DNA of 21,714 nt from DATDWC01 sp035289805 (GTDB taxonomy: Bacteria > Patescibacteriota > Gracilibacteria > Peribacterales > Peribacteraceae): the NCBI GenBank assembly GCA_035289805.1, contig DATDWC010000094.1:1-21714 (forward strand). Reading direction: 5' to 3'. Positions 1 through 7,427 of this stretch are shown in pieces (position 1 is the first letter of the stretch; the number at the start of each line of letters is the position of its first letter). The notes under the pieces are model-generated. The model was not told the origin of the DNA. It made no database searches and worked only from the letters and a program-made list of their open reading frames with translations. The position numbers and the translations under genes are program-made.

Positions 1-894
1 CGGGTTCACTTTAAAGTACGTGCGCACGACGACTTCGCCGAGCACTCCCATGAGCACGCACTGCACGCCGATGATCACGAAGAGAGCGGAAAGCACGGGG
101 AGGGGCGTTTGGATGAGGGTGGGGCCGCCGCTCAATCTCCAGAGGACCGCACCGACGATCGTCATGAATCCAAGAAGCACAGACCAGAGGCCAATCCCCC
201 CGAAGAAGTGCATCGGGCGGGTGAGGGAATGGAGGAAGAAATTCAGGAAGAAGAGATCGAGGAGCACTTTCCACACTCTTCCAAAACCATACTTGGATGT
301 TCCGCGCGTTCGCGCTCTGTGATTCGTTTCGATCTCCGCGACTCTTGCGCCATGCACGGCCGCATAGGCTGCGAGGAACCGATGCATATCTCCGTAGAGC
401 GAGAGATGCTCGATGGCGGAGCGCCGGTAGGCTTTCATACTGCACCCGTAATCATGAATCTCCTGTCCGGAGGCTCTGCGGATGAGCGAATTCGCACGGC
501 GCGAAAGCCACGAACGAAGCCATGCATCATGCCGGTTCCTGCGCCAGCCAGAGACAATGTCGTACCCTTCGTCGAGCTTCTTCAAGAAGCGGGGAATATC
601 GTGTGGATCATTCTGGCCGTCCGCATCCATCGGCATCAAAATATCTCCTTTTGCTTTCTCCATGCCCGCAGCAATCGCCGCAGTCTGCCCATAGTTCCGC
701 GAGAGCACGATGACACGCAGGAACGTGTACCGCTTTGTGAGATTTCTCAATTCTTCGATTGTTCCATCCTTGCTTCCATCATCCACTGCTACGACCTCCG
801 CGTCTGGGTAGGAGGAAAGTACCTCTGCGAGCTCCTTGAGGAGCGGCTCCACATTGCCGCGTTCATCCTTAATCGGGAGAATAATGGAGAGCAT
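1..894 (-). CDS. Family 2 glycosyltransferase, polyprenyl-phosphate sugar synthase type (3' end missing)
   Basis: 298 codons are open from the ATG at 894-892 to the window edge, so the C-terminus is missing. The GT-A fold begins MLSIILPIKDERGN. The nucleotide-binding pair VDDGSKDGT lies near residues 37-45, the catalytic DADGQND near 90-96, and an R-x-R-GTSKYG stretch typical of dolichyl-phosphate-mannose-synthase/GtrB-like enzymes near 193-203. Two hydrophobic segments (about 228-250 and 263-288) would anchor it in the membrane. By family it moves a sugar from a nucleotide donor to undecaprenyl phosphate at the cytoplasmic face, making donors for GT-C enzymes; three GT-C candidates lie upstream in the same operon. 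The start is fixed because the stop codon of asnB (909-907) lies in the same frame 12 nt upstream. No clear ribosome binding site is visible. The exact sugar cannot be told. Confidence 0.9.
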   Translation of the reverse strand, partial: MLSIILPIKDERGNVEPLLKELAEVLSSYPDAEVVAVDDGSKDGTIEELRNLTKRYTFLRVIVLSRNYGQTAAIAAGMEKAKGDILMPMDADGQNDPHDIPRFLKKLDEGYDIVSGWRRNRHDAWLRSWLSRRANSLIRRASGQEIHDYGCSMKAYRRSAIEHLSLYGDMHRFLAAYAAVHGARVAEIETNHRARTRGTSKYGFGRVWKVLLDLFFLNFFLHSLTRPMHFFGGIGLWSVLLGFMTIVGAVLWRLSGGPTLIQTPLPVLSALFVIIGVQCVLMGVLGEVVVRTYFKVNP

Positions 895-906
895 GAGTAT
901 GTGCGG

Positions 907-2790
907 TTAAGTGTACTGCAGAAACCACTCATCGAGACACAAAAGCGTAAAGATATGCTGGGAGTAATCTCTGCGGCTTTTGAGCGCATGGCGAAGAAAC
1001 TTCTCAAGTTGAGATCGCTCAAAGATCTCCCATTTTTTTGGGGAACCGGAGAGGAGTTTTTCACGTATATACGGCGCAAGCTCTCCCTGAAAAAGAGATT
1101 GGAGAGGAAGTCGAAATCCCTGCTTTTTCTTGTTTAGGATTTCTCTAGGAAGTGTTCCCTGGAGCGCCTGCTTCATAATCCATTTGAGTTTGTATCCATG
1201 GAGTTTGAGATCTGCCGGGATGCGCGCAGTCATCTCCAGGAGCTCGTGATCGAGGAGTGGTGACCGGCACTCGAGCGCATGCGCCATTGCGGCATTATCC
1301 ACTTTTGGCATCAGGCAATCAGCCAAGTGGAGGAAGAGATCCATACTGAGCGCTTGATCGATCGTATCATCCGCATATCCCCGATACATTTTCCCTTTCT
1401 CTCCGTACCACTGCGATGTAGGAAAATCCGCATAGTCCGATGAGAATTTGCTCGTGTAGAGAATCTTCTTTTCATGATCTGGAAAAGCAGAGTTATACCG
1501 GAGGAAGCGCTCCGGCCACGGTGCTTTGATCGAGCGCTCGAATTCATCACACAGGTACAGAAAATCTGTACGGAAGAGGGAACTGAGTGATCGTGTGCCA
1601 AAACGCGTGAGAGTATGGAGAGCTCCCGGAGCCTTCTCCCACGAGAGCGAGAATTTGAGAATGGCATCGCGCAGGTACCCAGCAAAATTTTCATCACCTC
1701 CATCACCATTGAGACACACCGTGACCTTCTGTTTTGCAAACTGGGAAACGAGGTATGTCGGAATCATCGATGGATCCGCAAATGGTTCTTCGTACGCATG
1801 GATCAACTTTGGGAGCAGCGCCTTGATATCGGGCACGACGACCGTTGGATGGTGGTTACTTCCTATCTTCTTAGAAACAAGGAGCGCATCCTCAAGCTCA
1901 TCTTTTGCATCCCCTCTCCCAATCGAAAACGTGTGGATCGGAGCTCCTGCAGCCTTCGCCATGAATGTACACACAGCGGAGGAATCGATGCCCCCGGAGA
2001 GGAATGCTCCCACAGGGACATCCGCAACCATCTGCATGCGTACGCTCTCATCAATTTTTTCTCTGATGCGCTTCGACCACTCCTCTTTGGAGTGATCCTC
2101 CTTCTCTTTGAAGTTCAGTGACCAGTAACACCACTCCTTCAGCTCTTCTTTTTTAAGATCGAGGAGCATCGCATGAGCAGCAGAAAGTTTGCGGATCTTC
2201 TGAAACCCCGTATGTGGAGCGGGCACATACGTCATCGTCAAAAAATGATGGAGGGCGGTCTCATCCACCGCACGATCACAGTGCGGGTGTTCGAGGAGAG
2301 ACTTGAGTTCTGATGCAAAGAGGAAGATCCGCCCATTGAAGAAGTACTTGAACGGCTTCATGCCGATGCGATCGCGTGCACAGAAAATCTGCCGACGCTT
2401 TCTGTCGTAGATCGCGAATGCAAACATCCCACGAAGATGTGTGAGACATTCCACTCCAAATTCCTCGTAGAGCTTCAGGAGCACTTCGGTATCTGATTGC
2501 GAACGAAACACGTATCCCCGCTGCTCGAGCATGCGGCGCTTTTCGCGATAGTTATAAATCTCACCATTGAACGTCAGAACGATGTTCCTATCATCGGAAT
2601 ACATTGGTTGGGCAGCATTCTCGGAGAGATCGATAATCTTGAGTCTTCGGTGCCCGAGGCCCACGTTTCGATCAAGAAAGATTCCCCTGCCTTCGGGACC
2701 GCGATGCGCAAGGGCATCCGTCATGCGATCGAGGAGAGCCGGGTCAACGGGGTCGCCGCGAAGGTGAACGATACCGGCAATTCCGCACAT
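907..2790 (-). CDS. asnB: Asparagine synthase (glutamine-hydrolysing), AsnB type
   Basis: 627 aa. It starts MCGIAGIVH, so after Met removal Cys2 is the N-terminal nucleophile of a class II glutamine amidotransferase. The N-domain continues with RGPEG (30-34), FNGEIYN (74-80) and ARDRIGMKP. The C-terminal synthetase domain has the ATP-pyrophosphatase loop SGGIDSS at 265-271 and the ECRSPLLD region near the end. The frame stays open upstream to 3201, but the Cys must directly follow the initiator Met, so 2790 is the start. The known reaction is aspartate + glutamine + ATP to asparagine + glutamate. Homologues are common in O-antigen and capsule clusters, where they may amidate sugar acids; this position, between a methyltransferase and a GT2, suits either role. 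The start is 7 nt after the methyltransferase stop, and TATAGT sits 6 nt before the ATG. Confidence 0.93.
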   Translation of the reverse strand: MCGIAGIVHLRGDPVDPALLDRMTDALAHRGPEGRGIFLDRNVGLGHRRLKIIDLSENAAQPMYSDDRNIVLTFNGEIYNYREKRRMLEQRGYVFRSQSDTEVLLKLYEEFGVECLTHLRGMFAFAIYDRKRRQIFCARDRIGMKPFKYFFNGRIFLFASELKSLLEHPHCDRAVDETALHHFLTMTYVPAPHTGFQKIRKLSAAHAMLLDLKKEELKEWCYWSLNFKEKEDHSKEEWSKRIREKIDESVRMQMVADVPVGAFLSGGIDSSAVCTFMAKAAGAPIHTFSIGRGDAKDELEDALLVSKKIGSNHHPTVVVPDIKALLPKLIHAYEEPFADPSMIPTYLVSQFAKQKVTVCLNGDGGDENFAGYLRDAILKFSLSWEKAPGALHTLTRFGTRSLSSLFRTDFLYLCDEFERSIKAPWPERFLRYNSAFPDHEKKILYTSKFSSDYADFPTSQWYGEKGKMYRGYADDTIDQALSMDLFLHLADCLMPKVDNAAMAHALECRSPLLDHELLEMTARIPADLKLHGYKLKWIMKQALQGTLPREILNKKKQGFRLPLQSLFQGELAPYIREKLLSGSPKKWEIFERSQLEKFLRHALKSRRDYSQHIFTLLCLDEWFLQYT

Positions 2791-2796
2791 AGAACT

Positions 2797-2802
2797 ACTA
2801 TA
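2797..2802 (-). promoter_or_regulatory. Possible -10 element directly upstream of asnB
   Basis: On the minus strand TATAGT is followed by a 6-nt spacer and then the asnB ATG. Transcription from it would begin at or next to the start codon, giving a leaderless mRNA. It overlaps the TAG stop of the preceding methyltransferase gene, so it may be chance. No convincing -35 is visible. Confidence 0.3.
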
Positions 2803-3628
2803 CCTGTCTCTTGAGGAGAAATTCGTTATTGAGGAGACCGTTATTGCATGTGAGATTTTCGAGTGAGAATCCTCTCTGCTTTGCAAAAGTGAAGATCTCC
2901 TGCACCGTTGCGTACTCGTAGGGGTACCCCCCGAGCCAATCTTTGATATTGATGCGCCAAGGCATGCCCTTATTAAAGTACAGCTGGTGATCGCGGATGA
3001 CTTTAAAGGGGTTATGGAGCGTGAGAATGTAGAAGAGAAAGAGAATCCCCATGACGATGTAATCGATGATGTTTTGTAAAAACCACGGGAGCGATGTGTA
3101 GATCTTTTTTTCGAGGAGCCAAAAAGAGGATGGACCGAATCGCCCATCAGGATAGAGCGCAAATCCATCCGCCTTATTGTAGATCGCGAGGAAAAAAACA
3201 CCGCCTGGCTTTACGAGCTTCAATGTATTCTCGATTGCTTTCCACATATTCCCCGTGTGATGCAGAACACCCCACGAATAGACGACATCGAACTGCCCAA
3301 GGGATCGCATGAATGGTTCATCCAATGCGGATCCTTCCATGATTTTCCAGTGAGGAGGTTTTCCCGCTTTCTCCCAGAGAGACTGGCAGCACGAAACACA
3401 ATTCCCATCGTAATCAAAGCTTGTAATCTCGCTTGCGCCGAGTTTGAATGCGGCAAGAGAATCGATGCCGCTCCCTGCTCCGACATCGGCAAAACTCTTC
3501 CCCTGCAAGGATTCCACTTTCAAAAACTCGCGAATGGATTTCATGGCAAGCTCTACCCTGTGATCATTCAAATACGACGCATTGAAATGCCGCCAGTTTT
3601 TGCCGAAGGGGAACGCAGGAATATCCAA
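2798..3628 (-). CDS. Class I SAM-dependent methyltransferase
   Basis: 276 aa if initiated at the TTG at 3628-3626. An in-frame stop at 3640-3638 leaves little room upstream, and the first internal ATG (residue 29) would cut into the N-terminus. Motif I is DVGAGSGIDS (48-57), the acidic residue of motif II is in TSFDYDG (69-75), and FDVVYSWGVLHH (113-124) precedes KPGG (140-143). A hydrophobic stretch at about 187-204 suggests membrane association. The C-terminal DWLGGYPYEYA (230-240) and CNNGLLNNEFLL (261-272) are features I associate with methyltransferases of glycan clusters. It probably methylates a sugar hydroxyl of the glycan; the acceptor is unknown. It lies between the repeat element and asnB. 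A TATGAT hexamer sits 8 nt before the TTG. Confidence 0.85.
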   Translation of the reverse strand: MDIPAFPFGKNWRHFNASYLNDHRVELAMKSIREFLKVESLQGKSFADVGAGSGIDSLAAFKLGASEITSFDYDGNCVSCCQSLWEKAGKPPHWKIMEGSALDEPFMRSLGQFDVVYSWGVLHHTGNMWKAIENTLKLVKPGGVFFLAIYNKADGFALYPDGRFGPSSFWLLEKKIYTSLPWFLQNIIDYIVMGILFLFYILTLHNPFKVIRDHQLYFNKGMPWRINIKDWLGGYPYEYATVQEIFTFAKQRGFSLENLTCNNGLLNNEFLLKRQV

Positions 3629-3636
3629 TGCGTCAC

Positions 3637-3642
3637 ATCATA
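3637..3642 (-). promoter_or_regulatory. Possible -10 element upstream of the methyltransferase
   Basis: On the minus strand TATGAT lies 8 nt before the TTG start, so transcription would begin about 1-2 nt before the codon. It could restart transcription downstream of the palindromic element. No good -35 was found at 16-18 bp. Confidence 0.3.
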
Positions 3643-3650
3643 CTATGGAA

Positions 3651-3747
3651 CGTCCTTCGATACGCCCCGGCTGTGTCACGCTGAGTAGCCCGAGCCGCAG
3701 CGAGGGCATAACGAAGCGCAGTGAGCCGGGGCTACTCAGGATGACAC
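3651..3747. repeat. Intergenic palindromic repeat element, possibly composite
   Basis: This fills most of the 134-bp gap between two co-directional genes. The arms at 3673-3691 and 3729-3747 are 17/19 complementary (left arm starts GTGTCACGCTGAGTAG). A second inverted pair, CCCCGGCT (3665-3672) and AGCCGGGG (3724-3731), nests out of register with the first. The left edge CCTTCGA (3654-3660) and right edge CTCAGGA (3735-3741) match the ends of the shorter repeats inside the carbamoyltransferase gene at 17.5-17.7 kb. It looks like one short element interrupted by another copy in opposite orientation. It could fold in RNA and attenuate or stabilise the operon transcript. No adjacent transposase is present. 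Confidence 0.8.
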
Positions 3748-3762
3748 GTTATTCAGCAGCTC

Positions 3763-5628
3763 CTACATCGAAAAAAGCTCTATGACGGCGTATCCACCTT
3801 CTTCGTAGATCACCGAACCCACCTGCCGCAGCGATCGCAACGCGGCGGTTTCTTCCGCATCGGGGAGAATGAGGACGTAGCGGAGAGCGTGCTTGCGAAT
3901 TTTCTCCTCGAGAGATAATTCATAGTACTGCCGATAAGCACTCACGAGTGCCTGGAGTTCCTCCTCCGGGATGTAGTCGTCTTCTCCCCGGAGTTCCCGG
4001 TAATAGATTCCATGGAGCCCCCTGCCAAAAAGGGTACGAAGATCGGAAAAGAACCGCGTCTCCGCATCGGCAGCGGTCAATCCACCCGTCCATAAATCGA
4101 GGAAGAGCGCATCGCGCAGCTGCTCTGTTGTTTGGAGGTACGATGCGGCCTTTGTTCCGGTGAGTTCGAGCGATGTGTAATTGAGAATCAGCCAGTGAGG
4201 GTCATCAGTGCCCGCAATGAGGATCACCTTTCCTTTCTTCGTCCGTTCATCCAGGAATTGAAGGAGAGGAGCAAACTGTTGTTCCCTCCCATTTGCCTCT
4301 CTGTGCGTAAGGTACGCCCGAGCCTGCTGATGGATACCAAACGAAACTCCGAGGAGGAGAAGTGCGACTACTCCGCATTTTTTCGAGAAAGCAGAGAAAG
4401 GAACAAACCGCTCCAGGAGAACGAGGGCAAAAAGCACACAGAAGAGCTGTGCCACAGGCCCCGTGAAGTACCAATGGTAATGGTGGTTCATGATAAAGAT
4501 ACCCGTCAGAACGTGCTCATTGAGTGCAATGACTCCGCCCACGGAGAGCGCGATGACGAAGGGGAATGCCTCAGGCAGAACTCTTTTGGTAAAGAAGGAG
4601 ACGATCACAAATAAAGTAAGCCATGCACTCCACATCGGCGCCCGACGTGGGATGAACCCGAGTCGATGGAGCGTATCGAGGTATCCAGGATGGTGCACCG
4701 TCTCCCAATAATTGAAGACGTACGGGAGCGACAGGAGAAGAAACACACCGAGAAATATCATCATGTCTGCAATACGCACCTTCTCCCCTTTCCACAGGTA
4801 CCATAGGAAAAGCACGCCCATGGTTGCCCCGACGTATGTCCACGCAAAGACAGATGAGTAGAGGAGAATGCTCGTAAGGAGGCTCGCGAGAACCATGGTC
4901 ATACGGCGGCGATCCGATACCCATGAGGAGAGAAGAGAAAGCACTCCAAAGAAAATCGTGCTGTGCCAGAGGGGACTCGTGGGCCTTGTAAAACGCAGCG
5001 GAGGAAAACCGGGGAATTCCAGAAACAGCCATTTTTTCACATCCCACGGTGAGCCAAGCAGCGCCCCAACAAATAGGAGCGCCGTTACGGCAAGGAGTGA
5101 TTCCCAGGGTCGCCTCGTGAGGAGGACGAGGAATCCAGTCATGGCAAGAACAAGCGCAAACGCCAGATAGAACTTGGAAAAGAGGAGAGCCCTCGGTGCA
5201 TCGAGAAAAAAGAGCTTCCCAATCCCCGCAATCACAAGTTCCGGAAGTGGGGGGAGGAGGAACGCCTGATCTTTGGGAGATGCAGCAGCAACATTCGACG
5301 TGAGGAAATTTCCATCATAGATTTCCCGCACGCGTGCGGAGTAATGATCCTCTGCGTCGTGCACCGTGATCTCCACTCCCTGAAAAGGGTATTCGCGATC
5401 AAACCTCTGCAGAATATGGGGGAGAACGGAAGCGAATGAAAAGAGGAGCGCAATGGCAAAGGCTGCACACACAAAAGATGTGGAGAGTGATGGCAACATT
5501 CGATTCATACGGCAAAAAGGGTACATCAGAGCTTCTGTGAGGAGCAATGCAGGGTACAAACATGAGAAATCACTCTTTGTACGGATCACGGTCGATCCCT
5601 GCATGGGGTTGAGTTCTGGAAAGCTCAT
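3763..5628 (-). CDS. Polytopic membrane protein, candidate GT-C-type glycosyltransferase
   Basis: 621 aa from the ATG at 5628, 20 nt after the upstream stop. Internal ATGs at 5526 and 5508 are alternatives, since the first long hydrophobic segment follows them. About eleven membrane segments are visible, from roughly residue 50 to 440, followed by a soluble C-terminal region of about 180 residues. The first extracytoplasmic loop carries an acidic cluster, VHDAEDHY at about 89-96, where GT-C enzymes (PMT, ArnT and relatives) hold their catalytic Asp/Glu. Such enzymes use polyprenyl-phosphate sugars outside the membrane, which fits the GT2 lipid-sugar synthase at the left edge. I do not recognise the exact family. 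It is the third of three consecutive membrane proteins and is followed by the palindromic repeat element. Confidence 0.7.
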   Translation of the reverse strand: MSFPELNPMQGSTVIRTKSDFSCLYPALLLTEALMYPFCRMNRMLPSLSTSFVCAAFAIALLFSFASVLPHILQRFDREYPFQGVEITVHDAEDHYSARVREIYDGNFLTSNVAAASPKDQAFLLPPLPELVIAGIGKLFFLDAPRALLFSKFYLAFALVLAMTGFLVLLTRRPWESLLAVTALLFVGALLGSPWDVKKWLFLEFPGFPPLRFTRPTSPLWHSTIFFGVLSLLSSWVSDRRRMTMVLASLLTSILLYSSVFAWTYVGATMGVLFLWYLWKGEKVRIADMMIFLGVFLLLSLPYVFNYWETVHHPGYLDTLHRLGFIPRRAPMWSAWLTLFVIVSFFTKRVLPEAFPFVIALSVGGVIALNEHVLTGIFIMNHHYHWYFTGPVAQLFCVLFALVLLERFVPFSAFSKKCGVVALLLLGVSFGIHQQARAYLTHREANGREQQFAPLLQFLDERTKKGKVILIAGTDDPHWLILNYTSLELTGTKAASYLQTTEQLRDALFLDLWTGGLTAADAETRFFSDLRTLFGRGLHGIYYRELRGEDDYIPEEELQALVSAYRQYYELSLEEKIRKHALRYVLILPDAEETAALRSLRQVGSVIYEEGGYAVIELFSM

Positions 5629-5647
5629 CCTCGTAACATGTTTCTCG

Positions 5648-7426
5648 TTATTCTTCAGAGACAGCCTCCCCGGATGGAGGCGGGGTTTCCGCCACAAAAA
5701 TCCATGTGTATCCGGCAACAGACATCGGAAATACCGAAAGTGACTTCTCATACCTCTCCGAGAGGAGCCCGAGAACATCTACCCCTCTCTGATAATGCTG
5801 GATCAAAAACTGGAGAGTCTCCGCAGGCATAGAAACATCCTGATAATTCCTTGCAAGGAATTCACTCAATTCCTCGGGCGGCCATCCAAAATGGGACATG
5901 GTCACCATATCGATCGGAAACAAAAATGCAGAGGGGCGAATGCCCTTCGTTTCTCCCCAGACAATCTCTCTCCCTTGTACTACCGGGTTATTCCCCGCGT
6001 ACCCTCGAGCTGTGCCGTAATCGAAGTAGGTTTCGTTGGGGAAGGATGCGAGGAGTTTTTTCGTAAATTTTTCATCTCCATATTTTCGATTGCCCCAAAA
6101 ATGAAACACCGCACTTGGCTTCACCACCCCGGCATCACTTCCGCCGCGAAATTCGAGTGCCACTCTTTCGTTATCCGTCTCATCTGTATCGTACCGTCCA
6201 AGAATCGTATCGAGGGAAGAAGCAACCGCCATTTTTTCTCCCATGACCTCTGTGCGCACTGCAACATACCCCCCCACTGCCAAGAGAAAAATGAGGAAGG
6301 AGTACATGATTAAACCACTATGAATAAAGCGCGCCCTGTACTGTCGTTCCTGAGAAATGTAGTGCACACAAAATGGAATGAGGAGGTAGCTCGGCAATAT
6401 GTAGCGCATCTCCAGTGCAGTTTCAGTCATATCGGATCCCGCATGAACCTTGCTAACAAAATAAAAGAAGGAGAGGAGGAGAAAAAACAGAAAAATGACA
6501 CGAGGAGAAAAGGGGCGACTTTGTATGGCAAGAATTGCTGCAATGACGATGGACATTAATCCAATAATAGAAAAAATGGGAAACATAAACCCAATGAACA
6601 ACAGATCCTCTGTAATAGTGGGAGAAAAAAATGGTGTTGCGCTTGCCTGAGAAAAAACATAGCGAATGAATTCCGGATAGAAATAAAAAATGGGCAAGGT
6701 GAAGAACACAAACGAGAGAAAAGCAGTAGCAGGAAAAACGAGAACTACCCCCCATGAACAATGTTTGCTACGGATGGAGGGATAGAGAATAATGCTGATA
6801 GCTAAAAACATGCTGACTGCGACAGGCATAGCGGTGAGCTTCACTGCGGACGCAAGTCCAAACAAAAAACCGGAGAGTACCAGTATTTCCTCCCGCGGAG
6901 TCTTCTGCTCACTAATCTCCTTCCAGAGAAGAGTAAGGGCAATGAGTGTTGGAGCTATGAGAAATGGATCAACACCAAAGTAATCAAGTTGACTAATGAG
7001 CGGAGGCGCAATGATGATGATCGTACCCATGAACAGAGTAACCGATGCTGGAGTTCCCTTCGGAAGAAGAAAAACAAAGAGAGTAAATGACAGGGCAATC
7101 ACTATTCCCATGAATATTCTTCCTGCATTGAGAATGGTTTGCGTGTGTTCCGGCCCGTCTCCAATTACTCGTATCAGAAACGCTGTAAGGATCTGAATGG
7201 GGGTTCCCGGATGATGAAAATGATTCTCTCCATTCAGTGGATACCCATGAACAAGGAGCAACCCATTGTAGTAGTAATCAGTTTCAACATCCGTTACCTG
7301 AACGCCATACGGCCGAGGCGCAACATACGTAAATGCAATGGGAATGGAAAAAACTGCAATCGCAAGGATAAACGCCACTGTCATCCTCTTCCTTTCAGCC
7401 ATGATAAGGGTAAGTACATGAGACAT
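5648..7426 (-). CDS. Polytopic membrane protein, GT39/ArnT-like glycosyltransferase candidate
   Basis: 592 aa from the ATG at 7426, one nt after the upstream stop. AGGAGG at 7446-7441 lies 14 nt before it, somewhat far for a ribosome binding site. An ATG at 7402 is an alternative. About eleven hydrophobic segments are followed by a soluble C-terminal domain of roughly 190 residues. The first periplasmic loop has TDVETDYYYNG (45-55) and HHPGTP (71-76), resembling the acidic and H-P signatures of GT39-type GT-C enzymes that take sugar from a lipid phosphate donor. Base composition is visibly more AT-rich than the flanking genes (hand-counted rows near 32-42% GC), as in much of the next gene upstream. 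The acceptor and the sugar are unknown. Confidence 0.75.
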   Translation of the reverse strand: MSHVLTLIMAERKRMTVAFILAIAVFSIPIAFTYVAPRPYGVQVTDVETDYYYNGLLLVHGYPLNGENHFHHPGTPIQILTAFLIRVIGDGPEHTQTILNAGRIFMGIVIALSFTLFVFLLPKGTPASVTLFMGTIIIIAPPLISQLDYFGVDPFLIAPTLIALTLLWKEISEQKTPREEILVLSGFLFGLASAVKLTAMPVAVSMFLAISIILYPSIRSKHCSWGVVLVFPATAFLSFVFFTLPIFYFYPEFIRYVFSQASATPFFSPTITEDLLFIGFMFPIFSIIGLMSIVIAAILAIQSRPFSPRVIFLFFLLLSFFYFVSKVHAGSDMTETALEMRYILPSYLLIPFCVHYISQERQYRARFIHSGLIMYSFLIFLLAVGGYVAVRTEVMGEKMAVASSLDTILGRYDTDETDNERVALEFRGGSDAGVVKPSAVFHFWGNRKYGDEKFTKKLLASFPNETYFDYGTARGYAGNNPVVQGREIVWGETKGIRPSAFLFPIDMVTMSHFGWPPEELSEFLARNYQDVSMPAETLQFLIQHYQRGVDVLGLLSERYEKSLSVFPMSVAGYTWIFVAETPPPSGEAVSEE

Positions 7427-7427
7427 G

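Noticed and set aside
109..1137. 342-codon plus-strand open frame opposite the GT2 and asnB genes
   Set aside because: No recognisable motif. The opposite strand encodes a clear GT2 and the AsnB C-terminus, so this is an antisense shadow.
2791..3201. 137-residue N-terminal extension of AsnB
   Set aside because: It overlaps the methyltransferase gene, and the catalytic Cys must follow the initiator Met directly, so MCGIAGI at 2790 is the start.
3651..3747. Reading the palindromic element as a CRISPR repeat, tRNA or riboswitch
   Set aside because: There are no regularly spaced repeats, no cloverleaf and no recognisable aptamer. The end sequences instead match the dispersed repeats at 17.5-17.7 kb.
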